Of a stretch of 64,000 nt of DNA, positions 25,981-34,554 are shown piece by piece (position 1 is the stretch's first letter; each line of letters starts with the position of its first letter). The position numbers were made by a program, and so were the translations under genes. This DNA is from Fervidibacter sinensis (GTDB lineage: Bacteria > Armatimonadota > Fervidibacteria > Fervidibacterales > Fervidibacteraceae). Under the pieces are notes generated by a model. That model worked only from the letters and a program-made list of their open reading frames with translations. It was not told the DNA's origin and did no database searches. Where the stretch lies: assembly GCA_032161045.1 (NCBI GenBank), contig JAVHTH010000015.1; one strand, given 5' to 3'.

Positions 25981-28215
25981 ATGCGCCCTTTGCATGTGGT
26001 GCTCGTTGACGATAACCCTGACGACCGAGAAATAGTTGCCCGCTACCTTCAGCGGGAGTTCCCTGAACTACGAATAACCCATGTCGCTACCCCAGAAGAC
26101 TTTGAGGCTGTCCTTAGGGAGTGCAATTTTGACATCCTCATCACCGACTACCAACTTCACTGGACCGACGGTCTCAGTGTCCTGAAAAGGGTTAAATCTT
26201 GTTGCCCCGATTGTCCAGTTATCATGTTCACGGGAACGGGAAGCGAAGAGATTGCTGTTGAAGCGATGAAAGCGGGACTTGACGATTATGTAGTCAAGAC
26301 CACAAGGCACTTGCCCAGACTGGTTGCCTCAGTCCGGACAGCAATTGAACGAGCGGAAGAGAGAGTCAAAGCAAGGGAAATAGAACAACGCTATCGGCAA
26401 CTTTTCACAAGTTTGCCTGTGGGAGTTTTCCGAGCCTTGGTTGATGGACGATGGATAGACGCTAATCCCGCAATGTTGAAGATTTTGAAGGCTGCATCTT
26501 TTGACGCTTTATCCCATCATTCCTTTTGGCACCTTTTCGCCAACGCCCCAGACCGAGAAGAAGCGTTTCGCCAACTGTTTGACAGCGGGCAAATCAGTTT
26601 ACCCCAGATTTTGCTCCGCAGCCTTGACGGTTCAACTTTTTGGGCACGAATGGACGCAGCATTAACTCGTGATACGAGCGGAAATCTCCGATGGATTGAC
26701 GGTGTTTTGATGGACATAACCCCTTTGGTCATTGCCGAGAGGGAACAGGCTCAAATTACATCCATTCTGCAAACTTTGGTTGACAATTTGCCTGAAGGTA
26801 TTGCCCTCCTTGACGAAAACTGGTATGTCGTGATGTGTAACCCCAAAGCCGAAAGCATGCTTGCAAGGTTAGGGCACCAAAGGCATTTGCCATTAGCGAT
26901 TATCGCTGGTCGCCCAATTGGTGAGTTCCTTCGTGCTTCACCGCGAGGTTTGTGGCACGAACTTGTCGTGAATGACCGAATTTACGAAATCGCCCTCTAT
27001 CCAGCATCCAACCAACACCGAATCTTGGTTCTGAGAGATGTCACGAGCGAGAGGGACATAAGGCGGAGATTGGAAATCCAAGAGAGGCTTGCCGCTGTCG
27101 GTGAATTGGCTGCAGGGCTTGCCCACGACTTTAACAACATACTGTCAAGCATAGTCGGTGAGGCTGAACTTTTGTCAATGAGAGGGGATTTGCAGCCAGA
27201 AGTTAAGGAGTTTGTGAACACGGTCATCGTTCAAGGTGAGCGTTCGGCAACCCTTATCCGCAAAATCCTTGACTTCAGCAAAAGAACCACATCTGAATTG
27301 CGTCCAACAGATATGGCTTCTTTCCTTCAAGACTGCCTGAACTTTCTCCGCCGCATCCTCCCAGAAAACATCAGTGTGGTTGTGGACATTCCACCTGACA
27401 CCTATGTCGCAAAAATTGACATAGTGCAAATGCAACAGGTCATCACCAACTTGGTTGTCAACGCCCGAGACGCTATGCCTGACGGAGGAGAGTTGAGGCT
27501 CGGTTTGAGGAAATTGACTGTCAGTGAAAATGACCGCCCACCTGTGCCGACAATGGAGCCCGGTGAGTGGATTGCAATTAGCGTATCTGATACAGGCATT
27601 GGGATCAAACCGGAGCACCTGCCACACATTTTTGAACCGTTCTTCACGACGAAAGAAACTGGGACGGGGTTAGGACTTGCTCAGGTCTACGGGATCATTT
27701 CTCAGCATGGTGGCTGCATTGATGTTCAAAGCGAGGTTGGGAAAGGTTCAACATTCACGGTCTACTTGCCTTCCATCGCTGCGGAAGTGGAAACCCCAAG
27801 TTCCGATGAAGCACTGAATGTCCCGATGGGGAACAACGAACTGATTTTGGTTGCCGAAGACGATGACGGGGTTCGGCTCGTCATCCACAGGATGCTTGAG
27901 CGGCTCAACTATCGCGCGCTCGTCGCTCGCGACGGAATAGAGGCACTCAAACTTTACGAACTACACAGCGATGACATTGCACTCGTCTTGACTGATTTGG
28001 TGATGCCTGCGATGGGAGGGGACCGATTGATCGGTGAATTGAGGCGTCGTAACCCAGATGTAAGAATCGTGGTCATGTCTGGATACCTGTTGGGGGAGGA
28101 GCAAAAGTTCATCCAAGCGCCCAACATTTACGGTTGGCTTCAAAAACCGCCACGATTTCAAAACTTGGCTAAAGTGATTCACGAGGCATTGAAATCGCCG
28201 TTGAGGCAGACATGA
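25981..28215 (+). CDS. hybrid sensor kinase: receiver-PAS-PAS-HisKA-HATPase-receiver
   Basis: A 744-residue soluble phosphorelay protein. The N-terminal receiver (VVLVDDNPDDREIVARYL, phospho-acceptor Asp in ILITDYQL, VMFTGTGSEE) is followed by two PAS modules (about 140-360), a HisKA domain with GLAHDFNNILSSIVGE (His near 382), an HATPase domain (NLVVNARDAMPDGG, VSDTGIGI, GTGLGLAQVYGI), and a C-terminal receiver (LVAEDDDGVRL, LVLTDLVMPAMGGDRL). The TTG-started frame reaches back to 25933; the ATG at 25981 begins exactly at the receiver and is my choice. No DNA-binding output domain is present, so output must pass to another protein. The upstream kinase may phosphorylate the first receiver. 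Confidence 0.87.
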   Translation: MRPLHVVLVDDNPDDREIVARYLQREFPELRITHVATPEDFEAVLRECNFDILITDYQLHWTDGLSVLKRVKSCCPDCPVIMFTGTGSEEIAVEAMKAGLDDYVVKTTRHLPRLVASVRTAIERAEERVKAREIEQRYRQLFTSLPVGVFRALVDGRWIDANPAMLKILKAASFDALSHHSFWHLFANAPDREEAFRQLFDSGQISLPQILLRSLDGSTFWARMDAALTRDTSGNLRWIDGVLMDITPLVIAEREQAQITSILQTLVDNLPEGIALLDENWYVVMCNPKAESMLARLGHQRHLPLAIIAGRPIGEFLRASPRGLWHELVVNDRIYEIALYPASNQHRILVLRDVTSERDIRRRLEIQERLAAVGELAAGLAHDFNNILSSIVGEAELLSMRGDLQPEVKEFVNTVIVQGERSATLIRKILDFSKRTTSELRPTDMASFLQDCLNFLRRILPENISVVVDIPPDTYVAKIDIVQMQQVITNLVVNARDAMPDGGELRLGLRKLTVSENDRPPVPTMEPGEWIAISVSDTGIGIKPEHLPHIFEPFFTTKETGTGLGLAQVYGIISQHGGCIDVQSEVGKGSTFTVYLPSIAAEVETPSSDEALNVPMGNNELILVAEDDDGVRLVIHRMLERLNYRALVARDGIEALKLYELHSDDIALVLTDLVMPAMGGDRLIGELRRRNPDVRIVVMSGYLLGEEQKFIQAPNIYGWLQKPPRFQNLAKVIHEALKSPLRQT

Positions 28216-28246
28216 CAAGCGAGGGAAACAAAACCCGTCTCGTGCA

Positions 28247-28807
28247 TTAACCGAACAATTCGCCCACACGAATTTGAAAGTTAGGCAAGACATCCCCGCC
28301 ATCTAAGGTTTCGTCCTCACGCAAAATCTGGATGTGGTTTGGAGGTGTGTAAACCGCGACAGTTTTGCTTTCCGGGTCAACGACCCAAACCATTTTTGTC
28401 CCCGCCTGAAGATACTCAAGGGCTTTCCTTGCCAAGTCATGGGCAGTTTGCGTGCGAGAAACTATTTCAACGGCAAGGTCAGGTGCTCCCTCCCACCAGT
28501 CATCAGGCAAACCCTCTGGAGGGATGCGGTCTTTCAGGATAACTCCCACATCCGGACCTCTAAGCGTGTCTGGTTTTTGCTCCAAGATAAAGCCTGCATC
28601 ATTGCAGACGACTTGACCGATAGGGTTTCTTTCCAGATAACGCATAAGGACGAAAACGACTTTTGCGGTTACGAATCCGTGCCTTATAGTTGGTCTACTC
28701 ATCGGGACAAACACCCCTCTCACCAACTCCCCCGGCTGCTCATCTGGGTTAAGTCGTTTGACCTCCTCAAGCGTCATTTTTTTCGTCTCAACTTGAACCT
28801 GCGCCAT
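28247..28807 (-). CDS. Uma2-family (DUF820) PD-(D/E)XK protein
   Basis: A 186-residue member of the Uma2/DUF820 family of restriction-endonuclease-fold proteins, abundant in cyanobacteria and many environmental bacteria but of unproven role. Visible motifs are GELVRGVFVPM, then the catalytic-like series GPDVGVIL, PDLAVEIVSRTQTAHDL, and KALEYLQAGTKMVWVVDPES, in which the D, ExV and K positions of the fold are kept. It is 6 bases downstream of the 2Fe-2S subunit gene on the same strand, which looks accidental in function. Confidence 0.85.
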   Translation of the reverse strand: MAQVQVETKKMTLEEVKRLNPDEQPGELVRGVFVPMSRPTIRHGFVTAKVVFVLMRYLERNPIGQVVCNDAGFILEQKPDTLRGPDVGVILKDRIPPEGLPDDWWEGAPDLAVEIVSRTQTAHDLARKALEYLQAGTKMVWVVDPESKTVAVYTPPNHIQILREDETLDGGDVLPNFQIRVGELFG

Positions 28808-28813
28808 CAGTCA

Positions 28814-29314
28814 TCACCCCTGCGCAGGCTGTTTTTGTTCGCGCATCTTTTCCGCAGCAGCCATAACTGCCTTGATGATTTTTTGGTAGCCAGTGCACCT
28901 ACACAAATTCCCCGCAAGCCAATACCGGATTGTTTCAACATCAGGGTTTGGGTTCTCGTTCAACAGAGCAACGGAGTTCACGATAAAGCCGGGAGTGCAG
29001 AAACCACATTGAACAGCGCCGTATTCAGCGAACGCTTGTTGGACGGGATGAAGTTTACCCCCCTGAGCGATGCCCTCAACGGTCGTGATGGATTTTCCGT
29101 TTGCGGAAACAGCCAAAATCAAGCAGGAGTTAACTGGCTTCCCGTCCAGCAAAATCGTGCAAGCACCGCATTCCCCGGTCCCGCAACCTTCCTTGACACC
29201 TGTGTAGCCAAGTTTGTATCGCAAAACATCAATTAACCGCTCACGGGGTTCAACTTCCACCTCGTGGACCCGTCCGTTGACCGTCAGCGTAATTCGGTAT
29301 CGCTTCCGCTCCAT
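28814..29314 (-). CDS. 2Fe-2S subunit of a molybdenum hydroxylase (xanthine/CO dehydrogenase type)
   Basis: A 166-residue small subunit of the xanthine dehydrogenase/CoxS family. The N-terminal plant-ferredoxin cluster motif is EGCGTGECGACTILLDG, and the C-terminal four-helix cluster domain has VQCGFCTPGF and GNLCRCTGYQKI; together they carry electrons from the molybdenum centre to FAD. The ATG at 29314 has AGGAGG 8 bases upstream. The molybdopterin and FAD subunit genes usually adjacent are not here (Uma2 downstream, glyS divergent), so it is orphaned within this window and its partner enzyme cannot be named. Confidence 0.9.
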   Translation of the reverse strand: MERKRYRITLTVNGRVHEVEVEPRERLIDVLRYKLGYTGVKEGCGTGECGACTILLDGKPVNSCLILAVSANGKSITTVEGIAQGGKLHPVQQAFAEYGAVQCGFCTPGFIVNSVALLNENPNPDVETIRYWLAGNLCRCTGYQKIIKAVMAAAEKMREQKQPAQG

Positions 29315-29437
29315 CGTCTTTCCTCCTTCCGCTCCAAATTCACACACAAAATTTTGATTGCCAGAGCACCAAAAGTTAAGAAGCGTGACAAAATGCCTTT
29401 ACGCACTTGTGCCAACGCTTTTTGAACGAGGTGAAAG

Positions 29438-31552
29438 GTGGTGCCGAAGACGCTGCTTTTGGAAATAGGAACGGAGGAAATGCCAGCAAGGTTCATGATG
29501 CCCGCTTTAGAGCAGTTGAAAGAACTGCTAAGCAGAACCTTGACACAATTGAGGTTAGAGCACGGTCAAATCCGCACAATGGGAACACCGCGCCGCTTGA
29601 CAGCGATCGTTTCAGATGTGGCGGATGCTCAAACCTCTGTCGTCCGAGAAATAAGGGGTCCGGCAAAGCATATCGCCTTTGACGCTGAAGGTAATCCCAC
29701 AAAGGCTGCTGAAGGGTTTGCGCGCGCGCAAGGAGTTTCGGTCAGCGACTTAGTGGTTAAAGCGACTGACAAAGGCGAATTCGTGTTCGCTGTAAAGCGA
29801 GAGGAGGGGAAACCTGCAGTTGAAGTCCTCGCTGAAGCGCTTCCACAAATTGTCCGTTCCCTCTCGTTCCCCAAAACGATGCGGTGGGAAGAAAGCGGTT
29901 TGAGATTTGGGCGCCCCATTCGTTGGATTGTCGCATTGTTTGGCGATGAAGTGATTCCTTTTGAAATCGCTGGAGTGAAAAGCGACAGGGTAACTTACGG
30001 TCGCAGGTTCACCAATGGACAAAGTATTGGCAAAAAGATTGTGCTGAACTGCGCTGATGAATATGAGCGCGTTTTGGAAAGCGCAAGTGTGATTGTTGAC
30101 CATGAAAAGCGCCGAGAACTGATCAAATCGCAAATTCAAGCGGCTGTCCAGTCGCTTGGTGGAGTTGCGTTGATTCCTGACGAACTTTTGGACGAAGTCA
30201 CTTTCCTTGTTGAAGAACCAGTTGCGCTCGTTGGTCACTTTGACGAACGATACCTTGAGTTGCCCTCCGAGGTCCTCGTAACCGTCATGGAGCACCATCA
30301 ACGCTACTTTCCCGTGACCAAAAGCGCCGAACACGGAACGGCGAACGAATTGATGCCTCACTTCATTTTCGTCTCCAACGGGATGCCGAAAAATCCCGAT
30401 TTGGTCAGGCAAGGTAACGAGAAAGTTGTCACAGCGAGATTTGAGGATGCTCGCTTTTACTTCGCCGAAGACCGCAAGCACAAACTTGAGGAGTTCGTCC
30501 CGAAGTTGAGCGAAATCGTCTTCATAGAAGGTTTGGGCACTATGGCTGACAAAACGGAGCGATTGAAAAGATTGTCAACAGCACTCTATGGTGGGCTCTC
30601 GCCCACCCTCATTCGCGCCGCTGAACTTTGCAAGGCTGACTTGGCTACAAGGCTTGTCAACGAGTTCACAGAGTTGCAGGGCGTAATAGGTCGCGTCTAC
30701 GCTTTGCTGGACGGCGAACCCGTTGAGGTCGCCGAAGCCATTGAAGACCACTACAAACCCTTGCCGCCAGATTTTGAACTGCCGCGAAACGAAATCGGTT
30801 TTTGGCTCGCCGTTGCAGATAGACTTGACACTTTGTGCGCTTGTTTTGACAGGGATTTGATCCCGACGGGTTCGCATGACCCGTTCGGGTTGCGCCGAGC
30901 CGCAACGACTTTGCTCATTTTGCTGAGAAATGCCCCGAAGGCGATCAGCATAAGTGAATGCATTGACGCCGCTTTGAAAACGCTGTCCGATGTTGGAATG
31001 ATTCAGGGCGAAGGAAACGAAACGAAGGAGCAATTGCTCGGCTTTTTGCGAGAGCGGCTGGACGGCTTGCTTGAATCGGAAGGAATTGACCACGACATTC
31101 GTCAGGCTGTTTTGGCAGTCGGCTTTGACGATGTGGCTGCAACCTTTGAGCGGGCAAAAACACTTCAACAATTGCGCAACGAACGGGGCAACTGGTTCAA
31201 CGAGACTGTCATTGCGTTCACTCGCATCACGAACATCCTCGCTCAAGCGAGGCAAAAGGGCGAGACCATTGACGATAAAGTTGAGCCTGAGTTGCTCCAA
31301 ATTGAGGCAGAGCGCCAACTTTGTGAACTGGTCACCCAAGTTGCTCCCAAATTCGCTGAACACATTCAACAACGCAATTTCACGGCAGCCTTTGAAGCGC
31401 TGTCAACCTTAGTGCCGACGATAAACCGATTCTTTGACGATGTCCTCGTCATGCACGAAGACCCACAAATTCGTAAGAACCGATTGGCACTGCTTCGCCA
31501 AATTGAAACCCTTTTGCTCACCATTGCCGATTTCAGGTTGGTGCAGACTTAA
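29438..31552 (+). CDS. glyS: glycyl-tRNA synthetase beta subunit
   Basis: Beta subunit of the bacterial alpha2-beta2 glycyl-tRNA synthetase, 704 residues, close to the usual length. Typical segments are LLLEIGTEEMPARFM at the N-terminus, GTPRRLTAIV, FPKTMRWEESGLRFGRPIRWIVAL, EHHQRYFPV, NEKVVTARFEDARFYFAEDRK, the HD-like region with LVNEFTELQGVIGR, and DPFGLRRAAT. It acts with GlyQ, which is not encoded next to it; in many genomes glyQ and glyS are adjacent. Start is GTG at 29438, with a second GTG at 29441; GAGGTGAAAG is just upstream. Confidence 0.95.
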   Translation: MVPKTLLLEIGTEEMPARFMMPALEQLKELLSRTLTQLRLEHGQIRTMGTPRRLTAIVSDVADAQTSVVREIRGPAKHIAFDAEGNPTKAAEGFARAQGVSVSDLVVKATDKGEFVFAVKREEGKPAVEVLAEALPQIVRSLSFPKTMRWEESGLRFGRPIRWIVALFGDEVIPFEIAGVKSDRVTYGRRFTNGQSIGKKIVLNCADEYERVLESASVIVDHEKRRELIKSQIQAAVQSLGGVALIPDELLDEVTFLVEEPVALVGHFDERYLELPSEVLVTVMEHHQRYFPVTKSAEHGTANELMPHFIFVSNGMPKNPDLVRQGNEKVVTARFEDARFYFAEDRKHKLEEFVPKLSEIVFIEGLGTMADKTERLKRLSTALYGGLSPTLIRAAELCKADLATRLVNEFTELQGVIGRVYALLDGEPVEVAEAIEDHYKPLPPDFELPRNEIGFWLAVADRLDTLCACFDRDLIPTGSHDPFGLRRAATTLLILLRNAPKAISISECIDAALKTLSDVGMIQGEGNETKEQLLGFLRERLDGLLESEGIDHDIRQAVLAVGFDDVAATFERAKTLQQLRNERGNWFNETVIAFTRITNILAQARQKGETIDDKVEPELLQIEAERQLCELVTQVAPKFAEHIQQRNFTAAFEALSTLVPTINRFFDDVLVMHEDPQIRKNRLALLRQIETLLLTIADFRLVQT

Positions 31553-31589
31553 GTGACTTACGCGGTCATTTGAGCACAAGCAATGCCTC

Positions 31590-31838
31590 TCAATCTCGCC
31601 AAATTTCCCTATTCGCCCAAAGCCATCCTAACACAGCACCGACCAATCCACCGAAAAGAACGGTGGTGAAAGCGTTATTGAAACTCCAAGCAGAGATGGG
31701 TAGGGCAAGCCAACCGGGGAATGTTCCGACGATAGCCCCACCGAGGACGAAGAGAATCTTAACGACGATGAGTTCAGGCTCTGACTTTTTCTGTCGCTTG
31801 CGAGCCATAAGCCTCACTTCCAAACTTTTCATGCCCAT
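31590..31838 (-). CDS. small membrane protein, function unknown
   Basis: An 82-residue protein with a basic N-terminus and two hydrophobic segments (VVKILFVLGGAIVGTFPGW and TTVLFGGLVGAVLGWLW). It converges with glyS, ending 38 bases beyond its stop. The ATG at 31838 has AGGTGG 10 bases upstream; an internal ATG at 31808 (MARKRQKK) has GTGAGG close by and could be the true start. No family recognised. Confidence 0.55.
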   Translation of the reverse strand: MGMKSLEVRLMARKRQKKSEPELIVVKILFVLGGAIVGTFPGWLALPISAWSFNNAFTTVLFGGLVGAVLGWLWANREIWRD

Positions 31839-31977
31839 TTCTATTGTGCCACCTACGATTGGTTAAGTTCCCGAACCACCGAATTGCCGAATTTGAGCGC
31901 TGTCAATCCGCTTTGTCGCCAATTTTGTCAAAGTTTGGGAGACGAAAAACTTCGCTGCGAAAGGAGTGGATGGTTTG

Positions 31978-32913
31978 ATGGAATACCGACGGTTAGGGCG
32001 AACTGGTGTTTGGGTCAGTGAAATTGCTTTCGGTTGCGCTCACTTGGGCAGCAAGCCAGCAGACGAAAGCGAAGCCATAAAGTTGGTTCACCGAGCAATT
32101 GACTTGGGCATTAATCTCATTGACACTGCCAACATTTATGTCGGCGGGCGAAGCGAAGAGATAGTCGGCAAAGCATTGAAGGGAATCCGCCACCAAGTTG
32201 TGTTGGCGACCAAAGTTCGTGGGCGGATGGGTGGAGGCAAAAACGACGAAGGTTTGAGCCGCTATCACATTGTCAGGCAAGTTGAAGCGAGTTTGCGACG
32301 ATTGCAAACCGACTACATTGACCTCTACCAAGTCCACTGGTGGGATGAAAACACTCCACTTGACGAAACATTGAGAGCCCTTGACGACTTGGTCAGGCAA
32401 GGCAAAGTGCTTTACATCGGTTGTTCAAACTTCGCTGCTTGGCAACTTTGCAAGTCGCTTTGGCTTTCGGACAAAAACAATTGGGCTCGCTTTGAAACCA
32501 ACCAAGTCCGATACAGTTTGCTTGACAGAAGCATTGAGAGCGAACTTGTGCCCCTTTGCGAAAGCGAAAGTGTTGGCATTTTGGCATACAGCCCGATGGG
32601 TGGTGGCTTTTTGGCTAAAGACCCGATGCCAGAAAATCCACCTGTCATTTGGGCTCGTTCCCACCGAGACAGGCAAAGCGAAAGCGTAACGGAAAGGGAG
32701 CGAAGAATTTGGCAAACTGTCAAGCAACTGGCTCAAAAGTATGGGCGACCGATGGGCCATATCGCTTTGGCTTGGGTTTTGCGCTTGCCTGTAGTCAGCG
32801 CTGCAATCGTCGGGGCATCTGACATTGCTCAACTTGAAGAGAACGCAAGTGCATCGGGTTTAAGGTTGGAAGACGAAGACATTGCGCTTTTGAACCAGCA
32901 AAGCAAAGATTGA
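31978..32913 (+). CDS. aldo/keto reductase
   Basis: NAD(P)H-dependent oxidoreductase of the aldo-keto reductase superfamily, 311 residues. The catalytic tetrad is visible: Asp and Tyr in LIDTANIYVGGRSEEIVG, Lys in VVLATKVRG, His in YQVHWWDENTP. The cofactor-binding end has ILAYSPMGGGFL and VVSAAIVGASDIAQLEEN. Subfamily and substrate are not assignable; sugar, aldehyde or keto substrates are all possible. I start at ATG 31978, after AAAGGAG; a GTG at 31966 adds four residues. A palindrome just after the stop may act as terminator. Confidence 0.9.
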   Translation: MEYRRLGRTGVWVSEIAFGCAHLGSKPADESEAIKLVHRAIDLGINLIDTANIYVGGRSEEIVGKALKGIRHQVVLATKVRGRMGGGKNDEGLSRYHIVRQVEASLRRLQTDYIDLYQVHWWDENTPLDETLRALDDLVRQGKVLYIGCSNFAAWQLCKSLWLSDKNNWARFETNQVRYSLLDRSIESELVPLCESESVGILAYSPMGGGFLAKDPMPENPPVIWARSHRDRQSESVTERERRIWQTVKQLAQKYGRPMGHIALAWVLRLPVVSAAIVGASDIAQLEENASASGLRLEDEDIALLNQQSKD

Positions 32914-32917
32914 GATG

Positions 32918-32946
32918 ATTGGGGCGGGATTTTACACCCCGCCAAT
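32918..32946 (+). repeat. palindromic repeat GGCGGGATTTTACACCCCGCC
   Basis: A six-base core stem GGCGGG / CCCGCC, with outer ATTGG and CCAAT pairing partly, sits between converging genes. Layout and loop (TTTTACAC) match the elements at 56454 and 62681. It may serve as a bidirectional transcript end, but there is no clear T-tract. Confidence 0.5.
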
Positions 32947-32986
32947 CTATTACTCAGCAATCACACCTTGCACTCGTTGCGGTTAA

Positions 32987-33952
32987 CTATGAACTTGGAA
33001 GCGATCGGAAGACCAAAGCGGCGGCGCCCAGAATGCCAGCGTTCGTTCCCAAAGCGGCTGGGACAACTTGCAAAACTTTTGTGGCATCTGGCAGTGCCCT
33101 TCGTTTGATTTCCCAGCGGACGGGTTCCAAAATCCAGTCGCCCGCTTGAGCCACACCGCCACCGATGACAATTCGGTCAGGATTGAGAAGGTTGACAATT
33201 CCAGCCAAAGCAACTCCCAACAATTTACCCGCTTCAGCCAAAATTGATTGAGCCAAAAAATCCCCCTCTTGCGCTGCGCGTGCAACATGTTCGGCGGTTA
33301 ATTCCTCTGGCGATGCCATCGTTGACAGTTTTGTATTGACGCCTCGCAAAACATATTCGCGGGCTCGTTGAGCAATTGCGGGACCCGATGCGTAAAGTTC
33401 AATGCAGCCGTAATTTCCGCAACCGCACCTTTGACCGTTGGGGTCAACGGAGATGTGACCGAGTTCTCCCGCAGCGAAGGAAACGCCACGAATTAGTTCG
33501 CCATTTATGATGACAGCACCGCCTATTCCCGTCCCCAAAGTGACTAAAATCAGGCTTTTGGCACCTCTTCCTGCGCCAAAAACGAATTCTCCCAATCCAG
33601 CAGCGTTGGCATCGTTTTCAATGAAAGCGGGGACGCCCAAAACCCGTTCCAACTCGGACTTCAAATTTCGCCCCTTCCACTCAGGTATGTTCACCGCATC
33701 TGAAAGCATGATGCCTTGTTCAGCGTCAACAACACCCGGAGTTCCCATTCCGACACCTGTCAATTGAGACGGTTGGATTTTGCTGTTTTCCAAGGCTTCC
33801 AACGCAGCCTCTTTAATGCGACTGAGCACCCACTCACCACCCTTGTGTGCTTCAGTCGGTCGAGTAGCATGCGAAACAATTGTCCCGTCCTCTCGCACAA
33901 CTGCAGCGGCTACCTTTGTCCCGCCAAGGTCAATCGCCAAAGCGAACCTCAT
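32987..33952 (-). CDS. ROK-family sugar kinase (glucokinase-like)
   Basis: ATP-dependent sugar kinase of the ROK family, 321 residues. It shows the N-terminal phosphate loop AIDLGGTKVAAAVV, the catalytic ENDANAAGLGEF, TLGTGIGGAVIINGELIRG, GELGHISVDPNG, the zinc-binding CGCGNYGCIE, and a C-terminal VIGGGVAQAG. Glucose is the commonest substrate; N-acetyl sugars or allose are possible. It carries no DNA-binding domain, so it is an enzyme and not a ROK repressor. Together with nagB and the hydrolases, it fits a saccharolytic lifestyle. Confidence 0.9.
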   Translation of the reverse strand: MRFALAIDLGGTKVAAAVVREDGTIVSHATRPTEAHKGGEWVLSRIKEAALEALENSKIQPSQLTGVGMGTPGVVDAEQGIMLSDAVNIPEWKGRNLKSELERVLGVPAFIENDANAAGLGEFVFGAGRGAKSLILVTLGTGIGGAVIINGELIRGVSFAAGELGHISVDPNGQRCGCGNYGCIELYASGPAIAQRAREYVLRGVNTKLSTMASPEELTAEHVARAAQEGDFLAQSILAEAGKLLGVALAGIVNLLNPDRIVIGGGVAQAGDWILEPVRWEIKRRALPDATKVLQVVPAALGTNAGILGAAALVFRSLPSS

Positions 33953-34034
33953 CTTTCATTCACCTCACACAAGCGAAAATTTTGTCAACTGACTCTTAGA
34001 GCGCTAACTGCGCCCATTCACCATCTGCAACCCC

Positions 34035-34448
34035 TCACTCAGGACATTGCAAAGCGATTTGCCTGACCGTTGACAAAACCTCATCTGGGGTTGGGAAACC
34101 TTTACCTGAAGTTGCAAACCACTGTTTCACCACAATGCCGTTACGGTCAATGACCAAAATTCCAGCGGAATCGCCGTCAAGCCAGCATCGTCTCGCCTTT
34201 CCGCTCTCCAAGACCCCTTGACAATCTTCAGGGATAAGGTCTCCTCTCCAAACTATCCAAACTTTTGCGTCCCACTCAGTAAATTGATTTTGCCACTCGG
34301 AAAATTGTCGGCAAACCCGTTTGCAGGCAAAGCAATGACCCTCGTGCAGAAAAACGAAAACGGTCGCAACTGCGACTTGCCAGTTGGGCTTGACAATTTT
34401 CCCGTTCGCTGTTTTGAAAGGCAAAGGTTCAAGTCGTTTCACATTCAT
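34035..34448 (-). CDS. thioredoxin-fold (redoxin-like) protein
   Basis: A 137-residue peroxiredoxin/AhpC-TSA-like protein with VATVFVFLHEGHCFACKRVC, a CxxC embedded in a thioredoxin-type strand-helix, and GILVIDRNGIVVKQWFAT near the end. It has no signal peptide, so it is cytoplasmic or perhaps membrane-associated through its upstream partner. Its ATG overlaps (ATGA) the stop of a 33-codon membrane-spanning mini-frame that lies between it and the DUF429-DUF309 gene; all three appear translationally coupled. Reduction of disulfides or peroxide is the likely chemistry. Confidence 0.7.
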   Translation of the reverse strand: MNVKRLEPLPFKTANGKIVKPNWQVAVATVFVFLHEGHCFACKRVCRQFSEWQNQFTEWDAKVWIVWRGDLIPEDCQGVLESGKARRCWLDGDSAGILVIDRNGIVVKQWFATSGKGFPTPDEVLSTVRQIALQCPE

Positions 34449-34546
34449 TCGCCCCTTTGCGGTGTCGGCTCTTCATCTTCCTTGAGCAATTTGCCCACAG
34501 GGACGACACGAGTCCAAATGTCGGCGATGAAGAGCAGTATGGCAAT
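34445..34546 (-). CDS. possible 33-residue membrane peptide with a non-standard start
   Basis: An open frame between two minus-strand genes: hydrophobic IAILLFIADIW, then TRVVPVGKLLKEDEEPTPQR, ending in TGA that overlaps the ATG of the redoxin gene. An in-frame TAA lies just upstream, and no ATG, GTG or TTG precedes the hydrophobic segment; the first candidate is ATT at about 34546, nine bases after GAGGTG. ATT starts are rare (known for infC). It may be a real small membrane partner of the redoxin or the tail of a lost gene. Confidence 0.3.
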   Translation of the reverse strand: MAILLFIADIWTRVVPVGKLLKEDEEPTPQRGE

Positions 34547-34554
34547 GCCTTAGT

